Source of the DNA: Phoronis australis
Taxonomy: Eukaryota; Phoronida; Phoronidae
DNA length: 37,448 bases
Reading direction: 5' to 3'
NCBI GenBank assembly: GCA_002633005.1
Contig: NMRA01000251.1
Location: 539,100-576,547, forward strand
Within the stretch, counting starts at the first letter, position 1. Each line of letters begins with the position of its first letter. The translations under genes and the position numbers were made by a program. Under the pieces are notes generated by a model. That model saw nothing but the letters and a program-made list of their open reading frames with translations. It searched no databases and had not been told where the DNA came from. This document shows, piece after piece, positions 1-10,456 of this stretch.

Positions 1-383
1 GTCCTCTACATAGTAAGCACATACATGCCAATTTTCACAATCATCCTTTGAGCGGTTTGGTTGATAGAGGGGTGGAAGCACAAAAACAGACTCGAAAACA
101 CTATAAATGGCCACTAGGTGGCGCAAACTATGTCGAATCCATCCGAAAATGGCAGGATAGCGTCATCTCACTACTAGGTGCCTACATACCAAATTTCATG
201 AAAATCCGTTCAGGACTTTTGAAGATACAAAGGTAAGCGTAAAAAACTAAAATTGCCACTAGGGGGCACATCGGTAGTCGGATCCGTCCGAAAGTTCGCA
301 CATGCCGTCCCATTCATGAATGGAACATATGTGCCAAATTTCATGAATGTATGTCGAAGGGTTTTGGAGATAGAGCAGCGGAC

Positions 384-430
384 GCCGGACGCCGGACGGA
401 CGGACGGACGGACGGACGGACGGACGGACA
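384..430. repeat. (GGAC)n microsatellite
   Basis: About eleven consecutive GGAC units, preceded by GGACGCC variants. The array forms the tail of the second 150-bp repeat unit and sits directly before a short hairpin at 445-474, so it probably travels with the repeat. Confidence 0.85.
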
Positions 431-444
431 GAGATGACGGCATA

Positions 445-474
445 ATGCGTCCACATATAAATATGTGGGCGCAT
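445..474. repeat. Short hairpin after the GGAC array
   Basis: ATGCGTCCACATAT and ATATGTGGGCGCAT are 14-base inverted arms with one mismatch and a two-base loop. The position, abutting the GGAC array and the dispersed repeat, suggests it is the end of that element rather than a host regulatory site. Confidence 0.6.
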
Positions 475-775
475 AAAAATCATGTCCGCAACAATCACAA
501 TTGAATTTGTAAGCGAATTCTTACACCACACAAGAAACTTAAGAGCACAGCTCTCCAATAGGGACTAGATATGGTGGGAGATCACCAGTTGGCTTGTTAT
601 CAGGGACTGGTAATGAGCAGAGATTGCAATATCATGTCATGGTGTCTGAACAGTAGGCATCAGTACAGAGGTGGTAATGTATGAGGCCTCCTTTTATGTC
701 TATAAGGAACATCATGACTCTAAAACTACCAAAACTAACCATGTATACTTTAATGCAATAACTGCATTCATCAAA

Positions 776-1537
776 GTAATATCATTGCCATCCCATGGAT
801 ACTTGAATACATCTCATCAAGGTCAAGTCATCGTCACTTCGTGGATACTTGAAAACATCTCACCAAGGTCATGTCATTGCCACTTCGTGGATACTTGAAA
901 ACAACTCACCAAGGTCGTGTCATTGTCACTTCGTGGATACTTGAAAACATCTCACCAAGGTCGTGTCATTGCCACTTCGTGGATACTTGAAAACATCTCA
1001 CCAAGGTCGTGTCATTGTCACCTCATGGATACTTGAATACATCTCATCAAGGTCATGTCATTGCCACTTCGTGGATACTTGAATACATCTCACCAAGGTC
1101 GTGTCATTGCCATACCATGGATACTTGAATACATCTCATCAAGGTCATGTCATTGTCACCCCATGTATACTTGAATACATCTCACCAAGGCCGTGTCATT
1201 GCCACCCCATGTAAACTTGAATACATCTCACCAAAGTCATGTCATTGCACCCCACGTATACTTGAATACATCTCACCAAGGCCATATCATTGTTACCCCA
1301 TGGATACCTGAATACATCTCACCAAGGTCCTGTCATTGTCACCCCACTACTTGAATACATCTCATCTGAAGGCCATGTCATTGCCACCTCATGGATACTT
1401 GAATACATCTCACCAAGGTCCTGTCATTGTCATCCCACGTATACTTGGATACATCTCACCTGAAGGCCATATCATTGCCACCCCATGGATACTTGAATAC
1501 ATCTCACCAAGGCCACGCCATTGCCACCCCATGGATA
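776..1537. repeat. 46-bp minisatellite, about 16 copies
   Basis: Tandem units of about 46 bp with core CTCACCAAGG-TC(A/G)TGTCATTGCCAC-GGATACTTGAA(T/A)ACAT. Early copies use CTTCGTGGATACTTGAAAAC; later ones use CCCATG(G/T)ATACTTGAATAC. A few units carry small deletions or a TCTGAAGG insertion near 1365 and 1460. There are no unique spacers, so this is a minisatellite and not a CRISPR. It lies within PRKD intron 1. Confidence 0.9.
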
Positions 1538-1916
1538 TTTGCATGCATAATGTTTAATCATCAAGGTAAATGCAAGTGACACCCACTCCAAACTTACAAA
1601 CCTTAAATTCTGATCGCTTCCACTATGTCTTTGGGAAGTCCCATCCATGAAAATTCAGATGTATGCTTATATATTTTTACAGAGTTGGTGATGTAATGGA
1701 CTCTTGCAAATCAAATAGCTGGCATATGCCACTCTCCCTGGACACTATCCAGATAAGGCATTTGGTGAACTCCCTTGCCCAGAACCCTTCATCTTCAAAG
1801 GCATTCTTCCAAAGTTATCAGAACTTATGTTGATAATATGAAAAATGCACTCCTATGCTAAGAACACTTTAGTGTGTTAATTAATGTTGACACTTGGTGT
1901 TTGGAAGAACATGGCC

Positions 1917-2120
1917 AACACAGCTGCTAAATTTCATGAAAATACACAGATACAGATGGCAAATGTAAACAACTAAAATTACCACTAGTGGACTTAAAGT
2001 AGTACTCTTGATTCGGTCTGAAAATTTGTTCATGCTTTACCATCTATAAGAGGAACATGTCTGCAAAATGTCATGAACATCCACCAAGGAGGAGGGGGGG
2101 GGTTGGAGATGCAGCAGGAC
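1917..2120. repeat. Third, diverged copy of the 150-bp repeat
   Basis: The order AAATTTCATGAAAAT, AACTAAAATTACCACTAG, GGTCTGAAAATTTGTTCATGC, TGTCATGAACAT matches the dimer at 100-482, with many substitutions. It ends in a G-rich run (GGAGGAGGGGGGG) in place of the GGAC array. Greater divergence implies an older insertion. Confidence 0.5.
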
Positions 2121-3184
2121 ACACGTAAATTTAGTGGCATATGATGAGTTACAAATACATTTGTTAGCACACAAAAAGGAAGAACTTGTCGATGAATTTT
2201 TTTCAGTGCAACAAGCCCAAATGGGAAATGTCTTAGAATAGTTCTATTTTAAAATGAACTCTGTTTTGAGACCCAGCCCAAAGGTTGAACCTGTTCATAG
2301 GTAATTCATTAGGAAAAGCGACAGTGGAACCTAGCCACGAAAAATCACCCATCCTGTACACTCCCTCTTCCAAGTGCAGGCTTCTCATGATAGGACAGGG
2401 AATGTGTTGATAAGATACATGTGTGAAGGCAAACCCAACATAGGGGTTTCTGCAGTTTGTAATATTGAAATGTAGTCTCCCAAGAGTCATTAGTTGGTCA
2501 TGTATACAACACACCAGATCCAGGGCTGTAACAAGCTAGAGGGGTGACACAGGGCAGGTACATGACACTGAGACATTCCCCTACTTAAGGAGTTGTGTGG
2601 ACCCCTACCCCAATGGATTGACTCCACCCCTTAACAATGGCCTAACTTCTCACTGAACTGAGCTAAAACTAAAGACTTTTGTTTTCAGTGACCTGCTAGC
2701 CTGACATTAACAAGGATATTTACCTTAGACTAAATAACAGACTATCATGAACAGGGGTCAGTTGGGTTGTGTATGTGCCAACATGTATTACCAGTGTAGA
2801 AGTCCCAATTGACCTCAAAAGCACTTATGCCAAAATGAATTGTTGTCACATAATGCCAAGTTATGCAACACACAAAATCCATCCACTCAGTCCTCTCACT
2901 GAATTTAAAGTTGAGTGCCATTGGGAACAGGGAGTTCAACAGAACACAGATCAGTGGCAATGTCCAGCCAAGTCCCAAAGAGAGAACCTTGGTGTTCTGA
3001 ATTCCTGGTAACTTTAGTAAATAATTAGATTACAGGTAATACTTTACAGGTTGAGATGACTTAAATGATACTAAACCTGTGCTTCTCGTCAAAAAGCATG
3101 GATTAGGTCACTTATCATTATAATTATAACTGCTTTGGAACACAGTTCATACCAGTAAATTTCAGTGTGATTTCAAATGAAGTT
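2121..3184. other. Intronic sequence, nothing recognised
   Basis: Part of PRKD intron 1. Reading both strands I see only short chance ORFs (up to 93 codons) without domain-like composition, splice-flanked exons or repeats matching the rest of the window. Confidence 0.4.
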
Positions 3185-3194
3185 TTATGAGCTT

Positions 3195-3391
3195 AGCCTA
3201 TAAAAAAACAAATCTGTTAGTTCTTTCGACACCCTGAAATCACCTTCAATTAGACTATGGAACAATTTGAGACCACTTTCCGAACGGAAATGGTTTAAAT
3301 CAAAAGTATTTAATGTGACGAAAGGCGGGTTTATAGCCATGGTAACAGTTGATATTACAACAAACCAAAAACTAGGCATAATGGTTAAAAC
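3195..3391 (+). pseudogene. Possible C-terminal relic of a LINE ORF2
   Basis: The forward frame reads SFDTLKSPSIRLWNNLRPLS followed by a short basic tail and a stop. RLWN(N/S)L preceded by a Ser/Phe-rich stretch and followed by FKSK is typical of the extreme C-terminus of CR1/jockey-type LINE ORF2 proteins. No reverse transcriptase motifs are seen upstream, so if real this is a 5'-truncated fragment. The call rests on one short motif and could be chance. Confidence 0.3.
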
Positions 3392-3789
3392 ATAGGCTGT
3401 GATGGTTACATTTGAACCTGGGTACTCAAAATATTAGTTTGACCATACTGAACTAGCATGTTCAAATAGCTGGGTGACAATTTTACCATTAGTATGGAAA
3501 CTGTGCACTTAAAGGTGATAGGCACTTATAGGGCCCTCCCACCACCCGGACTTTGAGGACATGCTACACAGTGGATAAAAGTGGTTCTCAAAATCGGGGC
3601 ACCTTACCCTGTAAGTGACTATTATTCACGTAATAAATCAAAACCTAGCAGTTGTTTAATATCTTGGACATGAAGAACAGAGGTAGTACACTGAAACAGG
3701 ACCAGAATTAATGCAAACATGCTGGTACTAAGTGAGTAGCCTCTTGGAAAGCAGTAATATCACTGAAGAGCCCATCCTCATTTTAAATA

Positions 3790-3811
3790 TTAAATAAATA
3801 AATAAATAAAA
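3790..3811. repeat. (AAAT)n microsatellite
   Basis: Five AAAT/TAAA units in an AT-rich intron. Confidence 0.8.
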
Positions 3812-5353
3812 CAATCCAGTTGAAAATTTTTCACTAAATCATGCCTTCGGCTTCAACACATTATCAAATTGTCCACAAAATAACTTGAATTTAATTTATG
3901 GTGGTCCACCAACAAAATGATCTCAACACTGAAAATAGGCAAGACATATTTGAAGAATTCAAGTCATACATACTACTTCCAGCATGTGAAATTCATCGTT
4001 GCCAATGTTCGAGAACAAGAAAAAGGTCACCTGTTTTGAAAATGCAGGAATTTTTTAAAAGATATTAAATCATACCATTAAGATTTTTTTTCTATGATGG
4101 CAAGTTCTGTGTCTAAAAACAACAACCCAACATCCCGTAACGTGTTTAAAGTATAATTCACATGGCTTCTTTCTGCTGTTGGTTATGGACGTAAGTGTAT
4201 GAAACTCAACTCACATGAGTTGGATCTCCCACGAAAGTAGGTCAAAATCTCAGCTCGGATTTCCAAATTAATTTCAGGTTGCAGATGCAACTTGCAGTTC
4301 ATCATGCCATGTCTTGCCACTACTTCGTCAATTAAACACATATATAAAGTATACACTAAAATACTAAATGCTCCTATTTTAGTGGCATCTCTCGACTGAG
4401 GTAAGTTTTTCATGTTCTTAACTGGAAAAAGGAAAAGAGTGCTTACAAGTTTTTTGGCGGTGAGAAACAATACAACTTCTAGGCCTGTACATACAATCAT
4501 ATGTTTTCAATTGATAATGCAATTTTTCCTTAATAGAAGCATACACCTTTCCTCTACAAAAATCTACAGGAAACAAAAAATCATAAGTGTAAGTTTTGAA
4601 AAGTTGCACAGAAGATTTCTTTAAAAATAAGGTAGTTTCATAAAATTAGAACAAAAATAATTGCTAAGATCATGACATCGTTTGTGCGTTGTTAAAAATG
4701 ATTGAATGTCATAGTTTTTTTAATGGCAGTTGTACACTATAAACTCTGGAAATGATTAGGTAAAGTTTTCTTCCTGTTTAATTTTGTTGAAAATTTTGTT
4801 AAAATAATATTTCTGTTTCTCTGTATTGTGTTCTATCCTGAAGAAACTTTACCACCATTTCAATGTGTGCGGACGCAGAAAAGATGTCTTTAAATGACAT
4901 CTTCACTACACTTGTGCGGCCGGGGGAGAAAATAAAACTTTTCAAAAATGATGTTATGGTTATGTTATGGTTATGTTACCATATTCATGAGGAACAACAA
5001 CATTTTGAAAACGCAAAGAATACAATAATCTGGACAAGGCTTTATATACAAAAGGATATAGACATATCATCCAGAAATATTCATGTTTTTACTTAAAGCT
5101 ATTCGTTATACTCCCGAATGCCACACTAATTTTAAAACCAGGAAGATGAAAACTGACAGCGTAAGTACACCCATTGAATTTCATTAGAAAGTATACAGTA
5201 ATTCATCCATTATACTGAGATGAATGACTGTAGGTGTGGCCTTCTATAAAATAGTTTGTATACAAGTATATCATGGTTATGGATTTGCACTCTGGAGCCT
5301 GGTTGTGTGTACATGCACAAGACATCTACAACCGACCAGTAACTGGTACGATG
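3812..5353. other. Intronic AT-rich sequence, nothing recognised
   Basis: PRKD intron 1. Short ORFs near 4183-4500 and 4863-5096 show no domain signature, no matching splice sites and ordinary intron composition. I searched by eye for the second PRKD exon (FPECGF...-like) on the minus strand and did not find it. Confidence 0.4.
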
Positions 5354-5473
5354 GTACACACATACAATACAATAAACATACACATGCCCGCACACACAAA
5401 CACACGCACAAACACACGCACACACAGGAACACAGACTCACACACACGCACGCACGCACGCACACACACACAA
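5354..5473. repeat. CA / GCAC compound microsatellite
   Basis: Interrupted (CA)n with CACACG and GCAC tetramers, ending in (CA)n. It creates spurious His/Thr-rich forward ORFs and Cys/Val-rich reverse ORFs. Confidence 0.85.
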
Positions 5474-6829
5474 CCAGGAGAGAGCTCCATAGACAAAAGG
5501 CCTTTCCCATACACTTAACTCCATTACTAGCGAAGCCTTGTTAAGTCCGTGATGCATCAGTGTTCCCATCAGCTTCCTTGTTGTTAGCCAGAAAACAAGT
5601 TCAGCGAAGTTATCACAAAGCGGTCATATACCTGGGTGTTTTGTCCTTGTCATCACGAATGGCAGGGACCTATCAATCCCCAATATAGAAGCCAGAACAC
5701 CAACACCACAAGGCAGCCATCGGTCACCACGTTGGAAAGATGACGATGTACTGGATGACTAGATGAAAAAATTGACTTTTGAGTAGGCTAACAGCTGATT
5801 TGAATAAAGGCAGTATGACAGGAACAATGACTTATATATATACTCCGTAATTGATCTCATTGGGTGGGAACTCATTCTGCGTACACCATGCATTTAGTCT
5901 TTTTTTAAGAATCTAGCAAATACATGGAATTGAAACAGAATGCTTACGGTATACTGCCAAAATAATAAGTATTATAACAAAATATCGAATATTAACCGGT
6001 CGCCACCCGCTGATGGTAAACGCAGGTGTTTTAATAGCGGTACTATGCCAGGGGTCAGGCTTCTTTCAAAACATTATTTTTGGTTTCTTAGAGTCTCACC
6101 TTGTTTTATCCTACAATATGATCTTACTATTATATAGGACACAATATTCGGGACAAAAAGTTAATTCTATATTTTACTACCAAATAAAAGCTTTGGTTAT
6201 ATTTAAGTTTTACAACGTAGCTGTACTACAGGACAAGGTTTTTAAAAATTTTGGACATTTACAACAATGCAAGAAACCTTTGAACAGTGAAAAAATTGGC
6301 AATCATTTTTGTCCGAAATTTGTGAGATTTTATCAGTAGTTAAAACAAGTTCATTATTTCAGAAAGAGAATGAACATTTAACTTCAAAATGAAGATTTTA
6401 CATACTGTCACTCATAACAGCCAAACACCAACCAACTCAAAAATCTACCTTCATGCCATATAATAGCTTCAGAACAACTCTACCCCATACACTGGTTCGT
6501 TTATCATCAAAAACCTCCATGCTTCACCACTGAGACACAAAAAGAAAAATTCAACACAAATTAAGTTTGAAAATTGACAGAACGGAAACCATGGAAAAAA
6601 ATCAAATATGGCTGATTGAAAGCAGCTACTTGCAAAAAGAAATTGACTTCTTCACGAAAAGCAACTAGTGAAAATGGTAACATTTAAACCAGGAAACCAG
6701 TTTACTCCTTAAAAACATGACCTTAATGAAATGAAGTTTCCTGAAACTGGTCAAGTGAAATTTATTCAAATGTTCCCTCATGGTCAAAGTCACACCCTAA
6801 GGTTATTTTAAGGTTATATCACATTTGTG
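5474..6829. other. Intronic sequence, nothing recognised
   Basis: PRKD intron 1. AT-rich, with chance ORFs only, including one of 108 codons at 6013-6339 that lacks any motif I recognise. Confidence 0.4.
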
Positions 6830-7290
6830 TATTAAACTAAATATCTATAAAACTATAGATTTTAGTTCAACAAAAAAAAATATTTACTTTCTGAAAATAG
6901 AAAGTTTGTAAATTTTGATTTTTGACATTTTACCAATCAACCATCAATTGCATTACGTGACCACGTTTTTGGCATAATTAAGCAAAACAAAGAAAGGAAC
7001 GTTGACTGCAAAGCAATAATATTGATAACACAACAAAATTAAATGTTTAAAATGAAATGAAAAAAGCGATTACAATTAAAGTTATCATTTCATTTTATTC
7101 AGCTTTTGTTTTTTCTTAGTCTCATTTTGATAACCCTTCATGCAAGAATGGAACTTTATAAAAAGACTTTTAACAGTGTTTTGGAGAACACTGCAGCATA
7201 GTATCCGAAAGTTTCATACATGAAAATGATCATCCATTTCTTAGAAATCGTGATCTGAAATTCGCACAACTTTTTTCTAGGGTCCCACAC
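6830..7290. repeat. AT-rich dispersed repeat, copy 1
   Basis: Collinear with 26395-26830. Shared blocks in the same order are: TAGATTTTA, a TTTCT-AAA-TAGAAAG stretch, GTAAATTTTGA-like, ACGTGACCA, a run ending ATAACA-AATTAAAT, TTTTGTTT, CCCT(T/C)ATGCAA and GTATC(C/T)GAAAGT-TCATA. Divergence is large, so both are old copies of one non-coding element of about 450 bp. The family is not recognised. Confidence 0.5.
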
Positions 7291-7302
7291 AACCTTAACC
7301 AT

Positions 7303-7533
7303 CATGTGTACAACACACCCCGTCATGTGTACAACACACCCCGTCATGTGTACAACACACCCCGTCATGTGTACAACACACCCCGTCATGTGTACAACAC
7401 ACCCCGTCATGTGTACAACACACCCCGTCATGTGTGCAACACACCCCGTCATGTGTGCAACACACCCCGTCATGTATACAACACACCCCGTCATGTGTAC
7501 AACACACCCCGTCATGTGTACAACATACCCCGG
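7303..7533. repeat. 21-bp minisatellite, 11 copies
   Basis: Eleven tandem copies of CATGTGTACAACACACCCCGT with few variants (GTGCAAC twice, GTATAC once, a degraded final unit). The unit is 7 codons and lacks stops in most frames, so several overlapping ORFs arise on both strands. None has a start context, splice signals or codon-level conservation, and I treat them as artefacts. Confidence 0.92.
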
Positions 7534-8756
7534 CCTGCAGAAAATGACTCTTTCTTTTTAATTTTGTAAACATCAAATACCCTTGAAGTTTCTAGTGATT
7601 TTCCCTGCGATTCAAAAATCAAAAGTTATTGCACTTCAGCTCACAACAAAAATACTGATTATTTGAATGTTGAAAGAAATCCTTACTGAGCTTGGTGATA
7701 TAGTAGAAAACGCAAGTATATTTGTCTTCCATGTAGGTTATGTTTACTCACTTGTTGACAATATGTAACAGAAATCGGATTAATGGCTGATTATCAACTA
7801 CTTAACTAATACAATTTAAGAAGAGCGATTCATACACAGTAGTTGATCACAAGTCAAATTATATCATCAGTGAATGTAATTTTCCACACAATTATGAGCT
7901 GACCTGCATTTGTTTGTACCATGTATGTAAATCAAATGTCTGATGGTAATAAATCACAAAAAGATGTTAAGAACATTACTGTATGGCATCAGTCTATTTA
8001 TCTTACTCAGACACGATGTCAAGTTAAACCCAAATGGTACATACAATTCTAACACATAGAACTACCTGTTCACTTTTGGAAGTAAATTGAATAACGAAAT
8101 TAAAAATACATTTACCTTTACACTTATTTCACAAAAATTTGCATGACTAATTATTTATTAACTAAAATAGTGAGTCTACAATCCAAAAGGCAACATGACC
8201 TCAATTTGGTTGATATGGACACACCTTTATTTTGATAACAAATCAAATTGTACTCAAATACCACTTGTTTGCCAGACAAACTTCAAAACATCCTTATAAA
8301 AGTGCTAAACACAGTCCAAAACAACATGCACTAAACTGTAATCACTCAGAGTAAGCAGGGTAAGCACTGATTAACACCAAGAGAAGGATATCATTGCCAA
8401 CCATACATTGACTTTAAATTGGTAAGAATACGATACTTGAACACTGGTTATATCGCGTTAAACTAACTCTCTAATATCTTTCAATAATTATACAGAGTAA
8501 ATATGTTCTTACATATGCAAAGGACAATTCGCGAGTGGCAGATGCAATTGAATGAATAATAAGACAGTTCATGACTGTGTGGGTGTGAATTCAGACACGA
8601 GCTGTTATAAATGAGCCGTGAGATATTGGACTCACGGCCACGGGGGATGTCACACTTAAAAATGTCTATGCTATGAAAAGGAGCCGTAATAGGTCTGAAA
8701 CATGAAAAACGGATATAATTCATAAGCATTGTGAATAACTATTAACAGCGACTTAC
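7534..8756. other. Proximal part of PRKD intron 1
   Basis: Sequence immediately downstream of the PRKD exon-1 donor on the minus strand. It is AT-rich. I see no further exon, repeat or RNA gene that I can support. Confidence 0.4.
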
Positions 8757-8921
8757 CTTGCGGTCTGCAAATGCACAGGCAATCTCTTTCAAACTGGACA
8801 TGGTCACGTCTCCGCCTTCTATGGTTACCTGTTCACGCACTAGACCTATTTGCATCCAAAACGTGAAGTTTTTCTTCACGTTGTTTTCGTCAACCACGTT
8901 TACACTCATGTTTGACGCCAT
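8757..8921 (-). CDS. PRKD: Protein kinase D, first coding exon
   Basis: This 165-nt exon encodes the first 55 residues and ends in phase 0 at a strong donor, AAG|GTAAGT. The segment FWMQIGLVRE (residues 21-30) followed by SLKEIACAFADRK (43-55) matches the N-terminal ubiquitin-like region of PKD1/2/3, which reads QIGLxRE, then VxEMAC, then DxK just before the FPECGF exon. PKDs are diacylglycerol-activated Ser/Thr kinases of the trans-Golgi and plasma membrane, with two C1 domains, a PH domain and a CaMK-type kinase domain. None of those later exons is in the window, so intron 1 is longer than 8.7 kb. The ATG at 8921 is the first in frame; further upstream codons in this frame have no ATG. The gene is divergent with the PH gene. 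Which PRKD paralogue it is cannot be told; invertebrates often have one. Confidence 0.8.
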
Positions 8922-9229
8922 CACACGTAAAATAAAGACAAATATTCCTCTAAAAGCCGACACGACTTCCTAGTTCTAGCATTTTGAGTTCATGTTCTTC
9001 AACTAGCCGCTAGGGGACGGAAGTAGACATCCGAAGGTCACGTGATCGCCCTGTTTTGTTTCTTTTTGAGCCGGTATCACAAAAAACAAAAAATGGCTTT
9101 TTAACCTTACATTATAACGCGTAATTTGATGAAGAAAATACAAATAATCTATTATTTAACACAATGTAATAACTTGATGAGAAATTCACTTATTTTTGCA
9201 ACAACCGTAAAGTAGTCTGATATTTAGAG
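8922..9229. promoter_or_regulatory. Candidate bidirectional PRKD / PH-gene promoter
   Basis: The ATGs of the two divergent genes are only about 308 bp apart, so both 5' UTRs and the core promoters must fit here. Visible motifs are an ETS-like ACGGAAGT (9017-9024) and a palindromic E-box CACGTG (9039-9044) within GGTCACGTGATC. No TATA box is placed convincingly on either strand. The same segment recurs at 11107-11339. There the E-box is intact, the ETS core is altered (CTGAAGT), and about 17 bp after the TTTGTTTC are missing. Promoter function is inferred from position. Confidence 0.5.
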
Positions 9230-9454
9230 ATGTCTGACGGGGAGTCTCAACAGGCAACGGATTCCGCGCCAATAGATTCATCACAGCATGAGTTAGAAAG
9301 TAATTCAGATGACAGTCAATTACAGGAAGTCAAAGGATGGCTCAACAAACGTACCAAGATCTCACATAAATGGAAACGACTGTGGTGCACTCTAAGAAAG
9401 ACGGACTTGTTTTACGGTCAAACTGAGGTCAATGCCGAGGACGTAACGTCTCAA
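9230..9454 (+). CDS. PH-domain protein, exon 1 (copy A)
   Basis: This exon encodes residues 1-75. An acidic, Ser/Gln-rich leader (1-32) precedes the start of a pleckstrin homology domain: beta-1 VKGWLNKR (about 34-41), beta-2 KWKRLWCTL (47-55) and beta-3 DLFYGQ (59-64). The basic K/R cluster around 40-50 is where PH domains contact phosphoinositide headgroups. The exon ends in phase 0 at CAA|GTAAGT and joins in frame to SSQLKR at 13530, completing the fold and giving 147 aa in total. The ATG at 9230 is the first after the promoter. The protein would be a stand-alone PH module, probably a membrane-targeting adaptor; I do not recognise a specific orthologue. Copy B differs by one residue, Glu/Asp at position 21. 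Confidence 0.8.
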
Positions 9455-9652
9455 GTAAGTGTTAATGCAGAGTATATCATTGTCAACTGTCTTTCCTTTG
9501 AAAGAAGGAGTCTGACTGTCTGAAAGTGGGAGTAATTGTTCAAGCGACGAAAAGTTAAAGACACCAACGACAGCCTAAGGTGTCCCTCTGTGCTCAAAAC
9601 GTAGGCCTACTTCCATAGCAACCCAACAAGTTGGGAAGAACACCCTATAGCC

Positions 9653-9744
9653 CACAGGCGTCCTCAGCTTCTGATCGTCCCCAATACACTACAAAGTATT
9701 ATATGTAGTGTATTGGGGACGATCAGAAGCTGAGGACGCCTGTG
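9653..9744. mobile_element. 92-bp hAT-type palindromic MITE
   Basis: Perfect inverted arms of 41 bp begin CACAGGCGTCCTCAGCTTCT, with a 10-bp loop. They are flanked by an exact 8-bp direct repeat, CTATAGCC (9645-9652 and 9745-9752). The allelic copy B has an empty site, CTGTAGCC, near 11757. An 8-bp target duplication is the hallmark of hAT transposases. The TIR matches the ends of the 709-bp foldback element at 12284-12992, so this is probably a deletion derivative mobilised by the same transposase. Confidence 0.9.
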
Positions 9745-10272
9745 CTATAGCCAATATCGTGCACAACTGATTAACTCCATTCTGCTTCTGGCATTGATGG
9801 TTGGAGGGCCAGCTCCCTTTTCTTCGATAATTGCTCTAATCTCCAGTAAGATCATATCTAGCGGTAGCCTTGGTACAAAGCTGTATACTAAATATATATG
9901 TATTTTGACGACAGTCTTCATACAATTAGCTGGATGGCTAATCTAGCCTGTGCTGCTAAAAATAAAAGTTACATATTTGAACATAAACCAGTAGCATTTC
10001 TGAAATCCAGGTCAAATGGTGATCATGTTTAGTTTTTAAATTGCCAAAATCGCCCAACTGCAATCGAAGTTACGACAGTCAATTCTTTCCGAATGTACCA
10101 ATTCGCTCTGGGTTTGAGTATGTTCACACGTGGTCTGGTAGATAATTGGCTTGCCTGTTGTCATACCAGACAAAAGACTGTGCTTGGCTGTTAACATGTT
10201 ATCACTCGCTCACAACCCTCTACGTCTGGTAAAGTCACTGAACGTCATGCTGCCACAGTCACAGGTGTGAGG

Positions 10273-10309
10273 CACCGATATCATCAGCTTCTGCATGATC
10301 GTCCCCAAT

Positions 10310-10340
<31 letters not shown>

Positions 10341-10456
10341 TCTACAAGGAATTCCATGGGTGCTTCACTTCAGCCGTCCATATCAAACACAAAACTCAAT
10401 GAATTTACTCAAAACAGGGGTCAGCAAACCATGAGCAATTGTTCTTCTGATAGTAT
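10273..10456. mobile_element. Left arm of the foldback hAT element, copy A
   Basis: It starts CACCGATATCATCAGCTTCTG directly after GTGTGAGG, the same 8-bp target sequence as the intact element in copy B. It follows that element through the conserved AGGAATTCCATGGGTGCTTC block and ends abruptly at TAGTAT, where unrelated LTR-like sequence begins. The arm also contains a (TC)n(TA)n run at 10309-10341 where copy B has (CATATA)n. It is the allelic counterpart of 12284-12499. Confidence 0.8.

Larger units (their letters stand above)
100..482. repeat. Dimer of a ~150-bp dispersed repeat
   Basis: Two head-to-tail copies of one unit are visible. Each has the motifs AAAnTGCCACTAGGnGGC, then a TCCGTCCGAAA-like block, then CAAATTTCATGAA. 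The boundary between the units lies near 240. A third, diverged copy is at 1917-2120. There is no coding potential: the ORFs here simply follow the repeat. It lies inside PRKD intron 1. The family is not recognised; it could be a SINE-like or satellite-derived element. Confidence 0.6.
8980..10456. repeat. Haplotype-like duplication, copy A (PH exon 1)
   Basis: This block aligns end to end with 11107-12499. It carries the shared promoter, PH exon 1 and part of intron 1. Differences are scattered SNPs, small indels, the 92-bp MITE at 9653 and different microsatellites near 10309. Similarity starts just upstream of the PRKD ATG and stops inside a foldback element, next to LTR-like sequence and a gap. 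This pattern is expected from two alleles assembled in tandem; a recent true duplication is the alternative. Confidence 0.85.

Noticed and set aside
776-1537. Array of direct repeats that could be read as a CRISPR
   Set aside because: Units are contiguous 46-bp copies with no unique spacers, in a eukaryotic intron.
4183-4500. 105-codon minus-strand ORF as a possible PRKD exon 2
   Set aside because: It contains no FPECGF or C1-domain motif and has no matching splice sites.
5210-5544. His/Thr-rich and Cys/Val-rich ORFs
   Set aside because: Translations of the CA/GCAC microsatellite; the same applies to those at 32159-32528.
7156-7576. Cys-rich and Thr/His-rich ORFs
   Set aside because: They are direct translations of the 21-bp minisatellite in different frames, without start, splice or conservation evidence.
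8922-8963. N-terminal extension of PRKD upstream of the ATG at 8921
   Set aside because: The extended frame begins with GTG, not ATG, and known PKD N-termini are compatible with the ATG start.
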